DNA of 64,000 nucleotides, taken from the NCBI GenBank assembly GCA_903871935.1, contig CAIQIQ010000029.1:1-64000 (forward strand), read 5' to 3'. Origin of the DNA: an uncultured Phycisphaerales bacterium. GTDB lineage: Bacteria; Planctomycetota; Phycisphaerae; Tepidisphaerales; Tepidisphaeraceae. This document shows, piece by piece, positions 52,221 through 60,670 of this stretch; the stretch's first letter is position 1, and every line of letters begins with the position of its first letter. The notes under the pieces were generated by a model that saw only the letters and a list, made by a program, of their open reading frames with translations, was not told where the DNA came from and did not search any database. Made by a program: the position numbers and the translations under genes.

Positions 52221-53378
52221 TCACGCCCCGCCGCGGCGGATGGCCCGCTTGCCGAACCGGCTGTTGATCCGATCCGTCAGGGCATCGAGCTTCTCTTGCC
52301 GAACCTGCTCCGGATGGGCAAACAGCGATAGCTGCTGCACCGACCCCGCGGTCAGCCGCTCAGCCGCAATCCCGATCAAACGAACAGGCTGGAAACCCCG
52401 CCCCCACTCATCGAACAGCCCACGGGCTGCCGCCCAAAGCTCGGCCGTCACGTCGGTCGGCTCTCGCAGCGTCGCCGACCGCGTAATGGTCTGAAAATCC
52501 CCAAACCGCACCTTTATATGCACACCCGCCGCTTTGAGCCCTGACCTTCTCAACCGGGCGGCCACGTTCTCCGTCAAGTCCAGCAGCACATCCCGCACCT
52601 GCTGGGCATCCGCCAGATCCGTGCCAAACGTCGTCTCGTTTGAAATGCTCTTGGCATCATGATCAGGAATAACTGGCCGATCATCGATGCCATGCGCCAG
52701 GTTCCAGTACCACTGCGCCTCATTTCCCAGGACCTGTCGCAGCCCATCCAGTCCCCGGCGGCGCAGATCCCCAATCGTCCTCAATCCCAGCGGCTCCAGG
52801 CGCTTCCCGGTCACCTTGCCGATACCCCAGAGCTTCGTGATCGGCAGCGGCGGCAGGACGCAATCCAGATCCTCCGGGCCAATCACCGTCAGCCCATCGG
52901 GCTTCTGCAGGTCCGAAGCCAGCTTCGCAATGAACTTGCACGCCGCCACACCGGCCGACCCGGTAACACCGACCTCCTGCCGAATCCGCGCCTTGAGCTT
53001 CCGCGCCGCCTCTATGGCCGTCCCGTGGATATGCTCCGTGCCGGTCAGATCCAGAAACGCCTCATCAAGGCTTAACGGCTCCACCAGAGGTGAGAATTCA
53101 TCGAAGATGCCGAATATTCGCCCGGACACTTCGCTATAGCGCTCCATCCGCACCGGGACGACGATCGCCTGTGGGCACAGCCGCTTCGCCGTCACCATCG
53201 GCTGGGCCGAGTGGCAGCCAAACTTCCGGGCCTCATAGCTCGCGGTCGAGACAACACCTCGCGGCCCGTCATGCCCCACCAGAATCGGCTTCCCGCGCAG
53301 CTCCGGCCGATCGAGCTGCTCGATCGATGCGTAAAACGCATCCATATCCAGATGCAGAATAACCCGCGGCCAGTCCAT
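52221..53378 (-). CDS. dinB: DNA polymerase IV (Y-family translesion polymerase)
   Basis: An error-prone polymerase that bypasses damaged bases, 385 residues. Catalytic acidic residues lie in HLDMDAFYAS (residues 9-18) and PLSLDEAFLDLTG (about 113-125). KLWGIGKVTGKRLEPLG is the helix-hairpin-helix thumb segment. The beta-clamp binding peptide QQLSLF lies at about 347-352, near the C-terminus. The ATG at 53378 starts at the conserved N-terminus; a TATAGT box ends 6 nt upstream, so the message may be leaderless. I found no clear LexA site, so SOS control is not shown. Confidence 0.95.
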   Translation of the reverse strand: MDWPRVILHLDMDAFYASIEQLDRPELRGKPILVGHDGPRGVVSTASYEARKFGCHSAQPMVTAKRLCPQAIVVPVRMERYSEVSGRIFGIFDEFSPLVEPLSLDEAFLDLTGTEHIHGTAIEAARKLKARIRQEVGVTGSAGVAACKFIAKLASDLQKPDGLTVIGPEDLDCVLPPLPITKLWGIGKVTGKRLEPLGLRTIGDLRRRGLDGLRQVLGNEAQWYWNLAHGIDDRPVIPDHDAKSISNETTFGTDLADAQQVRDVLLDLTENVAARLRRSGLKAAGVHIKVRFGDFQTITRSATLREPTDVTAELWAAARGLFDEWGRGFQPVRLIGIAAERLTAGSVQQLSLFAHPEQVRQEKLDALTDRINSRFGKRAIRRGGA

Positions 53379-53384
53379 GGGGGT

Positions 53385-53390
53385 ACTATA
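53385..53390 (-). promoter_or_regulatory. -10 box adjacent to the dinB start
   Basis: TATAGT on the minus strand ends 6 nt before the ATG. CTGCCA lies 18 bp upstream as a weak -35 (4 of 6 consensus positions). Confidence 0.4.
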
Positions 53391-53581
53391 CCTTCCTCTC
53401 TGTTCCTCTGGCAGGCGCACGTAGTTCTTGCTGCTACGGACAGTGTTGGTACATTTCGCATAACAGTTCGGAGGCGTCTCCGGGCGGAATTGAGCTCGCG
53501 GCTAGGCCCTCTCACGAGAGCGCAACTGCGCGTCGAATCATCCCTTGCTCTCCCCTAAAACCGTTTCTAAAGGTGCTAAAG

Positions 53582-54568
53582 ATGTTGAATGCAGGTATTT
53601 GCGGGTTTGGCGCACTGGGGCATGTGCATGCCAACTCACTATCGAAACTTGACGGCGTTGCAGTGAAGGCGGTCTGTGATATCAACCCCGCGCAACTGTC
53701 GGCCACCGAGGTGAAATTCAACATCGCCGCCGAACAGGGCGCCTTCGACGTGAAGACCGCCACGCCATATCTCGATTTCGCCCAGATGCTGGCCCGGGAA
53801 AAACTCGATCTGGTCGTTATCACGACACCGACCAACCTGCATGCCGATTACTCGATCATGGCGCTGGATGCCGGGTGTCACGTCTTCTGCGAGAAACCCA
53901 TGTCTCTGAGCGTGGAGGACTGCGACCGTGTCATCGCCGCCAGAGATCGAAACCGCCGCCAGTTGATGATCGGCCAGTGCATCCGCTTCTGGCCGGAGTA
54001 CGAATACCTGCAGGCCTGCATCCAAGACGGCCGCTATGGGAAACTGCAGTCACTGATGATGGAGCGAAACGCGTCCTATCACGTTGAGGGCAGTTGGTTC
54101 AATGATCACAAGCGCTCCGGAGGCGCGATTCTGGATCTGCACGTTCATGACGTCGACTGGGCCCTTTCGGCACTCGGCCGGCCGGACAAAATAACCGCCA
54201 GAGGCGTGATCGGGCAGACCGGCGGAGTCGATGATATAACCTCCATCTGGCAGTACGGCTCGTCCACGATCCTGACCATTCGAGGGAGTTGGATGTACTC
54301 CGGTTTCAGAATGGGCTACACGGCCTTTTTTGAAAATGCCACCGTGGAATACCATCCCGGCACGAACATCGGCTTCAAGGTCAGCCAACTCTGGAAGGGC
54401 GCAATCCCGGGCATACAGATACCGCAGGAATCAGGCTATTTCAGAGAAATGCGCTATTTCCTGGAATGCCTGCGGGGAGAGCACGCCAACACTCGTTGCA
54501 CGCCCGAAAGCACTCGCCAGAGCATACAGACCGCATTGATGGAGAGAGCGATGTGTCTGGGAAGGTGA
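53582..54568 (+). CDS. Gfo/Idh/MocA family oxidoreductase
   Basis: An NAD(P)-dependent sugar or inositol dehydrogenase-like enzyme, 328 residues. The N-terminal Rossmann fold has GICGFGALGHVHA, followed by AVCDINP (acidic end of the second strand). The family EKP motif (VFCEKPMSLS) carries the catalytic-region Lys, and GGAILDLHVHDVDWA contains the expected active-site His/Asp pattern of the second domain. The substrate is not predictable. The ATG at 53582 has AAAGG 8 nt upstream; an in-frame GTG at 53573 is less likely. It ends about 50 bp before the esterase gene, in the same direction. Confidence 0.9.
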   Translation: MLNAGICGFGALGHVHANSLSKLDGVAVKAVCDINPAQLSATEVKFNIAAEQGAFDVKTATPYLDFAQMLAREKLDLVVITTPTNLHADYSIMALDAGCHVFCEKPMSLSVEDCDRVIAARDRNRRQLMIGQCIRFWPEYEYLQACIQDGRYGKLQSLMMERNASYHVEGSWFNDHKRSGGAILDLHVHDVDWALSALGRPDKITARGVIGQTGGVDDITSIWQYGSSTILTIRGSWMYSGFRMGYTAFFENATVEYHPGTNIGFKVSQLWKGAIPGIQIPQESGYFREMRYFLECLRGEHANTRCTPESTRQSIQTALMERAMCLGR

Positions 54569-54621
54569 TACCAACGGTTCAATGGCCCCCACTTGTTTGG
54601 GGGCGCATGAGAAGGATGTTA

Positions 54622-56199
54622 ATGCCCCCAGCCCGTATCATGCATCATGCGGTGAAGTTGGCAGGCGGCTATCTAGTAGCCGCGTGGATCGTTGCTGCTC
54701 TAAGTCTGCAGCCGGTGGCGCGCGCTGCCCCCGGGGCTGTTGCCGCCAACCCCCCTGCCGCGACGCAGCCCGCGGCCGTTGCGCCCCCGGTCATGCCGGT
54801 CCTCCCGCTGATCAGCGACGTATCGACATCCCCGGCCGCTACGCCGGGTGTGCCGGGCATTGCGGGAGCGAGGGCGGGAGCGGGAGCGGAAATGGCGCAG
54901 GCCATCGATATCCTTCGCGGTAAGGAACTACCCGAAAACGCCCTCTGGATTGAGCGGCTGGACCTCAATAACGCCTGGCAATCCCGGGAGTACTGGGACC
55001 ATCCGCTGCACGCCCGGCTTAACGCGCGCCGGGGCCGGTTGACCCTCGGCGACACGGTCTATGCGCACGGCCTGGGCACGCTGGCCATCTGTCGTCTGGC
55101 GGTGGACCTCAAGGGTGCCGCGACGCGGTTTGTATCCGTGGTAGGGACCGACAAGGCCGCGCCTCCGGACGCCGGCACGATCTTTGAGGTCTGGGTCGAT
55201 GGTCGAAAGGTTGTCGATACCGGTGTCATGCGGGCCGCGGACCAACCCAAGTTGCTCAGCGTTGATCTGCGCAACGCGAGGAACCTCGTCCTGGAGTCCA
55301 GGCACGCCAGCGTGAGCTACGCCAACGACATGGGCAACTGGGGCGGTGCGATGCTGCTGCTGGAAAGCGCTGCCGCCGCCCGCGCCCAGCCCCAGACCGT
55401 GACGCCCCCTGACATGCTGCTCGACATGGCGCCGCTGGCCCCGGGCAATCACTACGTGCGCTTTCCGTGGACACTTGAGGGCCGGCCCTATCCCGGCCGA
55501 TACTCGATCTTCCTGCCCGATGACTTCCGCCCGAGTGAGTCCCCCAAAAAGTACCCGTTGATCCTGTTCCTGCACGGCAAGGGCGAAGTGGGCCCGATGA
55601 TTGAGAGGGTATGCGAGCACGGCACGCCGCGCCTGGTGAAGTCCGACCCGGAGTTCCGCAAGAGATTTGGCTTCATCGTGCTCACGCCGCAAATCAACGG
55701 CGTGATGAGCATGGAAGAAGCTCGCGCGGCCCAGTACAACGTGGCCGTCCTGGACGAGGTGTGCCAGCGGTACCCGGTCGACACGGACCGCATCTACGTC
55801 ACGGGGTTCAGCTTCGGGGGCACAGGGTCGTGGCGGACTGCGATCGAGTTCCCCGAGCGCTTTGCCGCCGCGGCCCCGTTCTGCGGGCGAGCCATTGACG
55901 AGAAGCTGGTTGATCCGCAGATCGTGGGCCAGAGGCTTAGGAACCTGCCCATCTGGGCCGTCGTCGGCAGCGACGATCGCAAAGACGGGGAAGACGCCTA
56001 CGACTTCACCAAGGGCAACATCTACATGGTGAAGCTTTTGATGGGCGTGGGGGCCAACATTCGCTTCACGCTGATCCCCCATGCCGGCCACGACATCTGG
56101 GACCCGTACTACGGCGGCGACGAGTTCTACCAATGGCTTTTGGGCAACACGCGCGGACACCCCGGCCCGCGCATCCCCAGCGACGCTAACAAGTACTAG
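54622..56199 (+). CDS. Secreted NPCBM domain plus alpha/beta-hydrolase esterase
   Basis: A 525-residue protein. The signal segment (about 8-32, LAGGYLVAAWIVAALSL) is followed by an Ala/Pro linker. Residues about 105-250 form an NPCBM carbohydrate-binding module (VYAHGLGTLAICRLAVDLKG, FEVWVDGRKVVDTGVM). The C-terminal half is a CE1/PHB-depolymerase-like hydrolase: oxyanion region LILFLHGKGEVG, nucleophile S397 in GFSFGG, GSDD acid region, and catalytic His in PHAGHDIWD (H490). It probably de-esterifies a polysaccharide outside the cytoplasm. GAAGG sits 6 nt upstream of the ATG at 54622; starts at 54607 and 54616 are in frame. Confidence 0.88.
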   Translation: MPPARIMHHAVKLAGGYLVAAWIVAALSLQPVARAAPGAVAANPPAATQPAAVAPPVMPVLPLISDVSTSPAATPGVPGIAGARAGAGAEMAQAIDILRGKELPENALWIERLDLNNAWQSREYWDHPLHARLNARRGRLTLGDTVYAHGLGTLAICRLAVDLKGAATRFVSVVGTDKAAPPDAGTIFEVWVDGRKVVDTGVMRAADQPKLLSVDLRNARNLVLESRHASVSYANDMGNWGGAMLLLESAAAARAQPQTVTPPDMLLDMAPLAPGNHYVRFPWTLEGRPYPGRYSIFLPDDFRPSESPKKYPLILFLHGKGEVGPMIERVCEHGTPRLVKSDPEFRKRFGFIVLTPQINGVMSMEEARAAQYNVAVLDEVCQRYPVDTDRIYVTGFSFGGTGSWRTAIEFPERFAAAAPFCGRAIDEKLVDPQIVGQRLRNLPIWAVVGSDDRKDGEDAYDFTKGNIYMVKLLMGVGANIRFTLIPHAGHDIWDPYYGGDEFYQWLLGNTRGHPGPRIPSDANKY

Positions 56200-56283
56200 A
56201 TGGCGCCCGTCAACGCGACCGGACAGGTCGGAATACGACCAATGGAATTGCGCACAGCGTACTGATACACATCGCGAAAGTGA

Positions 56284-57819
56284 TCACTGCTCCCCCACAC
56301 AGTACAGGAACTGCTCGCCGCGAATGTAGATGCGGGCGCCGTCAAACACCAGGCTCGCCTCGGTCTGTTCATGGTGCGGCCCAAGCCAGTGTTTCGGTTC
56401 CCAACCTTCCGGCACCGTGTAATCGATGCAGTTCATCGCCACCTGCCGGTATTCCCGTCCCGGCTCCATAACAATCGTGCAGCCGGCCGAGTCGATCATA
56501 TAAATGTACTTGCCCCCCAGAGCCGGGCTGGCACCGATGCCCATCCCGATGCTCTTGCGCCCCTTAGGGTTCTTGAACGTGAACGGTAAGTTCTTCGAAT
56601 AGACCAGGCCCTCTGCCTGAGTGGACTTCTCCGTATCAAGCACCACCAGCTTCCCCCAGTTCGACAGGCAATACAGAAGCTTGTCGTGGTACAGCGGCGA
56701 TGCGGTGTAAAAGCTATGCATCGGCTCCCACTTGAGCTTGGGGTCATCCACGGGGAACGTGATTCTCGAGTATTCCCCCTTGATCAACGCCGAAACAGTC
56801 AGTTCACCATTGGCCGCCGGCTCCCATCGGGCCCAGTAGGTGTGTCCGAACGTCGCGAAATAGGCGATGTTGTCGTTGGTGGTGACCATATTGCACAAGT
56901 CGGCATAGAAGACCGACTTGCCATCCCGCATGCGAAGGAAGTTCCCGCCGGCAATGACATAGTCCTCGCCGCCAGCGCGAAACGGGAGGATGGTGTAAGA
57001 GTCGTTGCCGCCCTTTGGAGCAAAGGTCAGGATCTCTTCGCCTGTCTTTTTGTCCAATGCCGCATACTTCTTTGTCTTGACCACCAGCTTGTCGCCGACC
57101 AGCGCTGGCGAACAGGCCGAGCCATGTTCACCCCATATCGACGACAGCGATTCATAGCGGACCCACTTGCGATTCCCATCCAGGTCATAGCACGCGATGA
57201 TCCCCGATCCTGAGGTGAGATAGATGAACTTCCCATCCGAGCAAGGAGTAGACCCCGTATATCCTGCCCAGCTCTCCACGTACATGTCCTTGGGCAGACG
57301 GTACTGCTCATCCGCCTCGGCCGTCATGTCGTTGATCTTCTTCTGCAAGTCGTATTTCTGCTTGTAAAGCTCCTTCGACCAGCCCTGAGCAACAAAGGCA
57401 TCGTTCACCTTCTGCAACTCATCGAGGACGGGGTCGATTGCACGAATGGCGGGATTGTCCTTCTTCTGCTGATCGCTCACCGCCATTATCGGCGGGTGCG
57501 ACCGGATCCACAGCAGCTTGCCCGTGTTCTTATCCAGGCAGGTCAGGTCGTAAGGTTCGCAGCGCGTAAAGATCTTCTCGCCCACGATCACCGGTGTTGA
57601 CCAGGAGTAGCACGGCAGCTTGGTCTTCCACAGGATGTTCTTGGACTGCCCATCCTCCTGCAGATACCACTGGGTCGGCGGCCTGGCATCGGGATAGCGC
57701 CCACTGCCATCTCCGCGCCAGCCAACGACCGTATCCGCGGCGCGCAGTTGCCAAGTGATCGCCAGAACAGCGAAGATCACGCCTAACGCCCGCAACACGG
57801 ACCCTTGTCCACTTCTCAT
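56284..57819 (-). CDS. Secreted PQQ-like beta-propeller protein, 511 aa
   Basis: The signal peptide (about 8-27, RALGVIFAVLAITWQLRA) is followed by VVGWRGDGSGRYPDARPP, then propeller blades (DLTCLDKNTGKLLWIRSHPP, IIACYDLDGNRKWVRYES, AALDKKTGEEILTFAP). A charged helical insertion (about 115-165, LDELQKVNDAFVAQGWSKEL) interrupts the first blades, as in the 741-aa paralogue at 60671-62893. No PQQ-dehydrogenase catalytic residues are recognised, so a scaffold or binding role is more likely. The start at 57819 has AAAGGAG 9 nt upstream; the frame extends to 58071 over pseudogene DNA. Confidence 0.85.
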   Translation of the reverse strand: MRSGQGSVLRALGVIFAVLAITWQLRAADTVVGWRGDGSGRYPDARPPTQWYLQEDGQSKNILWKTKLPCYSWSTPVIVGEKIFTRCEPYDLTCLDKNTGKLLWIRSHPPIMAVSDQQKKDNPAIRAIDPVLDELQKVNDAFVAQGWSKELYKQKYDLQKKINDMTAEADEQYRLPKDMYVESWAGYTGSTPCSDGKFIYLTSGSGIIACYDLDGNRKWVRYESLSSIWGEHGSACSPALVGDKLVVKTKKYAALDKKTGEEILTFAPKGGNDSYTILPFRAGGEDYVIAGGNFLRMRDGKSVFYADLCNMVTTNDNIAYFATFGHTYWARWEPAANGELTVSALIKGEYSRITFPVDDPKLKWEPMHSFYTASPLYHDKLLYCLSNWGKLVVLDTEKSTQAEGLVYSKNLPFTFKNPKGRKSIGMGIGASPALGGKYIYMIDSAGCTIVMEPGREYRQVAMNCIDYTVPEGWEPKHWLGPHHEQTEASLVFDGARIYIRGEQFLYCVGEQ

Positions 57820-57859
57820 CGGAGCCAACTCCTTTAGCGCACTGGCGCGATGCCCCATC

Positions 57860-58103
57860 TTACGCCCGCGGCCAAACCGAAGCGATGGCAGGTTCGCCCA
57901 AGAGAGGGTCCGCCGGCTCATAGCCAGAATGTGCTGTGGCAATGAAATCCAAGCCTGGGTGCCGTCCAATCGCATCGCGAAGCCTCTTGAGCTCTCTGTC
58001 GATCGCGTTGTTGCCCAGTCGTGGCTGGAACGCATCTGGATCGAGGAAGATGTCAATATCCTCGGAAACACGACCGATGGGATCTCAGCCTTTTGACAGG
58101 CTG
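57860..58103 (-). pseudogene. Remnant of an AbiEii-like nucleotidyltransferase toxin
   Basis: The minus-strand frame reads SLSKG, then TGA at 58085-58087, then DPIGRVSEDIDIFLDPDAF and about 55 further residues to a stop at 57860-57862. It matches the nucleotidyltransferase signature of AbiEii/AbiGii toxins (GGTSLSKGW...RFSEDIDL), with the TGA standing where that family has a Trp (TGG) codon. The N-terminus is missing: the homology begins exactly where the tandem duplication ends. The C-terminal two thirds of a normal toxin of about 300 aa are also gone. It is not covered by any intact frame. Confidence 0.7.
58086..58103. repeat. Small hairpin at the duplication/pseudogene junction
   Basis: CAGCCT and AGGCTG pair perfectly around a 6-nt loop, at the boundary between the AbiEii remnant and the duplicated block. 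It may be incidental, since the arms code for the conserved SLSKG region. Confidence 0.3.
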
Positions 58104-58105
58104 GG

Positions 58106-58447
58106 AGAAGACAAGGGGGACGTATCTACTTCCAACTCTTCGCCCCCCCCCACCCCCAACCTGTTCACGCCGCGACAACGGTCCTCAGGCTCTGGGCCAC
58201 CACTGCCGCGCGACTCATTCCGTGTGCTTTGGCATAGTGATCTGTCTGTTTAAGCAACTCCGGCGGCAGAGAAGACAAGGGGGAAGAAGACAAGGGGGAC
58301 GTATCTACTTCCAACTCTTTGCCCCCCCCACCCGCAACCTGTTCACGCCGCGACAACGGCCCTCAGGCTCTGGGCCACCACTGCCGCGCGACTCATTCCG
58401 TGTGCTTTGGCATAGTGATCTGTCTGTTTAAGCAACTCCGGCGGCAG
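58106..58447. repeat. Tandem duplication of a 164-bp block
   Basis: Copy 1 (58106-58269) and copy 2 (58285-58447) are nearly identical. They differ mainly by one C in a long C run and a few single-base changes. Between them is an extra AGAAGACAAGGGG stub (58270-58283), as expected from slippage or repeated junction. Each copy contains the 3' end of the RHH antitoxin gene on the minus strand, ending LPPELLKQTDHYAKAHGMSR and about 14 more residues. Confidence 0.9.
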
Positions 58448-58649
58448 CGTCATCAAGACCTCGCCCCGCCCGCTGGGATGGGTGCTTCGCCGGCCGGCCT
58501 CGGCGCTTTGCCATATTCCATTGCTTGCGCTGCTGAGGTGTCAGCGGCTTGCCCATGCTCAGGTCCTCCTGATCATACTTCGCCACCTCGGCGTCGCGTT
58601 GAGCGTCTGTCATTGCCATGAAACGTTCGTAATAGCTCTTCTTTTTCAT
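58343..58649 (-). pseudogene. Frameshifted ribbon-helix-helix antitoxin gene
   Basis: Reading from the ATG at 58649 gives a charged N-terminus (MKKKSYYERFMAMTDAQRDA), then RRGRPAKHPSQRAG, then runs out of frame to a stop. Removing one base from the C4 run at 58464-58467 restores a continuous protein ending in EVLMTLPPELLKQTDHYAKA, HGMSRAAVVAQSLRAVVAA and a stop at 58343. The tail fits an RHH DNA-binding module of an antitoxin. It is either a real inactivating insertion or a sequencing error in a homopolymer. The duplicated tail downstream (stop at 58165) belongs to no complete gene. Confidence 0.65.
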
Positions 58650-58676
58650 CGCATTCTCCGCCGGTGTTGGGAGTAC

Positions 58677-58686
58677 GGTATATACC
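58677..58686. promoter_or_regulatory. Palindrome between divergent antitoxin genes
   Basis: GGTATATACC is a perfect 10-bp palindrome, 27 bp upstream of the RHH gene start and 17 bp upstream of the first DUF433 ATG. It overlaps AT-rich promoter-like sequence (TATACC, TTTAAT). It is a plausible operator for an autoregulating antitoxin. Confidence 0.4.
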
Positions 58687-58703
58687 TTTAATCTTACAGA
58701 TCA

Positions 58704-59042
58704 ATGATTGAAGGACGTAGAATCAGCATGGCCATGACGATGACCAGAACCTATCACGTGAACCTCGACGAACGCGGCATCGCGTGGATTGACGACAGTA
58801 ACGTAAAAGTCGTCGAGATCGCGGCCGACCATTTGGCCCACGGTACCGGTCCGGAGGAGATGCATCTTCAGTATCCGCATCTCTCGATTGCCCAGATCTG
58901 TGCTGGCCTGGCATACTACTTCGATTATCAGGCGGAACTCGAGTCCCAGATCGCGGCCCACATGCGCGAATATGAGCAGCTTCGCACTGCCGCGCCCGAT
59001 TCGCCGGGCAAAGCGCGGTTGCGTGCCAAGGGGCTCATCTGA
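58704..59042 (+). CDS. DUF433 family antitoxin-like protein
   Basis: 112 residues. The DUF433 pattern covers residues about 22-80: DERGIAWIDDSNVKVVEIAADH, then HGTGPEEMHLQYPHLSIAQI and CAGLAYYFDYQAELE. DUF433 proteins are predicted antitoxins, usually followed by a DUF5615 PIN-like nuclease. Here the stop overlaps (TGATG) an ATG that opens only 17 codons, so the partner seems lost. Translation may start at 58704, 58728 or 58734; AAGGA sits 12 nt before 58728. The C-terminal helix (LESQIAAHMREYEQL) is charged. Confidence 0.8.
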   Translation: MIEGRRISMAMTMTRTYHVNLDERGIAWIDDSNVKVVEIAADHLAHGTGPEEMHLQYPHLSIAQICAGLAYYFDYQAELESQIAAHMREYEQLRTAAPDSPGKARLRAKGLI

Positions 59043-59095
59043 TGAGCCTGAAGATCCTGCGCTCTCACGTGCAGATAGGCCTGTGTGGGTGTTGA
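59042..59095 (+). pseudogene. 17-codon remnant where a DUF433 partner toxin would start
   Basis: An ATG overlapping the DUF433 stop by one base encodes MSLKILRSHVQIGLCGC and then a stop. DUF5615 toxins commonly begin with a similar MSLxIL strand and overlap the antitoxin gene this way. With only six matching residues, this could also be chance. Confidence 0.25.
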
Positions 59096-59144
59096 AACAG
59101 AGGGCCCAGGGGCGGAGAATGCGTGGCCATCAGGAGAAGAGATC

Positions 59145-60512
59145 TTGCGAACGATTCAGGAGCCTGCGCGGACGCTACCAGCGCGTGAGTTTGATGTGGT
59201 GGTTGCCGGCGGTGGTACGGCGGGAGTGCCGGCGGCGGTCGCGTCAGCGCGGATTGGGGCGCGCACGGCGCTGGTGGAGAGCAAGGGGTATGTCGGCGGG
59301 ATCGCTGTGGAAGGCGGGACAGCGCTGCATTCGTTCTACAACCTGTGGAAGGCGTTTCCGGGGGTCCAGAAGCGCCAGGTGGTGCGGGGGATTGCGCAGG
59401 AGATCGTTGATCGTCTGGCGAAGCGCGGCGGTACCAGCGGCCATGCCGAGATGTCGGTGGGGTTCGACTATGACTCGGTCTGCACGGCGATTGATGTGGA
59501 GCTGTATAAACTGGTGGCGTTTGAGATGCTGGCCGAGGCGGGGGTGCAGGTGTTTGTGAATACGCTGCTGGTGGGAGCGGTCCGGGATGGTTCGCGGCTG
59601 ACGGCGGCGGTCGTCGAGAGCCGATCCGGCCGCGAGGCGCTGATGGCCAGGGCGTTTGTGGATACGACGGGGTATGCGGACCTGTCAGCGCACGCGGGGG
59701 CGAGATTCACGGAGCCCAATGACTATCCCGTAGCCAACTCGATTGGCATTGGCGGGGTATCCATTGAGCGGTACCACGAGTTTCTGCAGTCGTGCGGGGC
59801 GTTGACGCAGCGGGCGGAGGGAGTGCGCGGCGGCCGAGCGGGGCAGATTGTGCGGCTTGATGCGCATGGGGGGCGGTTCCCGCCGGAATTTGCCCGAGAG
59901 ATGCATGCGATCGGCATGTCGCCGGTAATCACATCGGTGCACGATGATTACTTCATGTTCCTCAAGCTCAACATCAAGCTTGCGGTGAGCCCGACCGATC
60001 GCGATGCGGTAGCGAAGGCGGAGCATGAACTGCGCAAGCGTCAGGAGAAGGCGGTTGGTCTGTTCCGGCGGTTTGTGCCAGGATGCGAAAAGGCGTTTAT
60101 CACACGGTCGAGCCCGTCGCTGTGCATCCGCCGCGGGCGGCTGGTGGAGTGTGACTATGACATCACGCTGGAGGATGTGCTGCAGGGACGGCACTTTGAG
60201 GATGAGGTGATGGTGTATGGGTTCCATGACTCAGCGCCGCGGTTGCAGATCAGGAATGGGGGAACGTATGGGATCCCCTATCGGGCCTTGCGGCCGGCGG
60301 GAGTGGAGAATCTGCTGGTGGCGGGGATGATGATCACGTCGAACCACGATGCCCATATGTCCACCCGCAATACGGTGTGCTGCATGGGGCAGGGCCAGGC
60401 GGCCGGCACAGCGGCGGCGCTGTGTGCTGGGAATGGTTGGAGCACGCGGGAGCTGCCGTATGCGAAGCTCCGCGGGGCGCTGGAGGCAGCGGACGTCTGC
60501 TTCGAAGGTTAG
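59145..60512 (+). CDS. FAD-dependent oxidoreductase
   Basis: A 455-residue flavoprotein of the FAD_oxidored family. The N-terminal dinucleotide-binding motif is FDVVVAGGGTAGVPAAVASA, followed by RTALVESKGYVGGIAV (Glu at the end of the second strand). The C-terminal FAD-contact segment is RPAGVENLLVAGMMITSNHDAH and QGQAAGTAAALC. Substrates of this planctomycete-rich family are unknown; it often sits beside sugar-handling genes, as here. A TTG at 59145 with AGGAG 8 nt upstream is chosen. The frame opens at GTG 59085, which has no ribosome site. Codons here are very G-rich at third positions (ggg, gcg), unlike most neighbours. Confidence 0.88.
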   Translation: MRTIQEPARTLPAREFDVVVAGGGTAGVPAAVASARIGARTALVESKGYVGGIAVEGGTALHSFYNLWKAFPGVQKRQVVRGIAQEIVDRLAKRGGTSGHAEMSVGFDYDSVCTAIDVELYKLVAFEMLAEAGVQVFVNTLLVGAVRDGSRLTAAVVESRSGREALMARAFVDTTGYADLSAHAGARFTEPNDYPVANSIGIGGVSIERYHEFLQSCGALTQRAEGVRGGRAGQIVRLDAHGGRFPPEFAREMHAIGMSPVITSVHDDYFMFLKLNIKLAVSPTDRDAVAKAEHELRKRQEKAVGLFRRFVPGCEKAFITRSSPSLCIRRGRLVECDYDITLEDVLQGRHFEDEVMVYGFHDSAPRLQIRNGGTYGIPYRALRPAGVENLLVAGMMITSNHDAHMSTRNTVCCMGQGQAAGTAAALCAGNGWSTRELPYAKLRGALEAADVCFEG

Positions 60513-60670
60513 CGGAGTTGCAGCGATCCCAGCCACCCGCCCAAGGTGTCAAGCGGCGGCCGTGCCTTTACATCGTACGGAAGGCCAATTAGATCGGATT
60601 CGCCAAGGGCTCGCGAGAGCGGCTTGTTGAGGCTCCTCATGGGTTCCTGGTGTTTGAGAGAGAGACCGAC

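Noticed and set aside
58021-58621. Plus-strand ORFs of 100-136 codons over the duplicated block
   Set aside because: They read through C runs and the duplicated block; the minus strand carries the recognisable RHH and AbiEii sequences.
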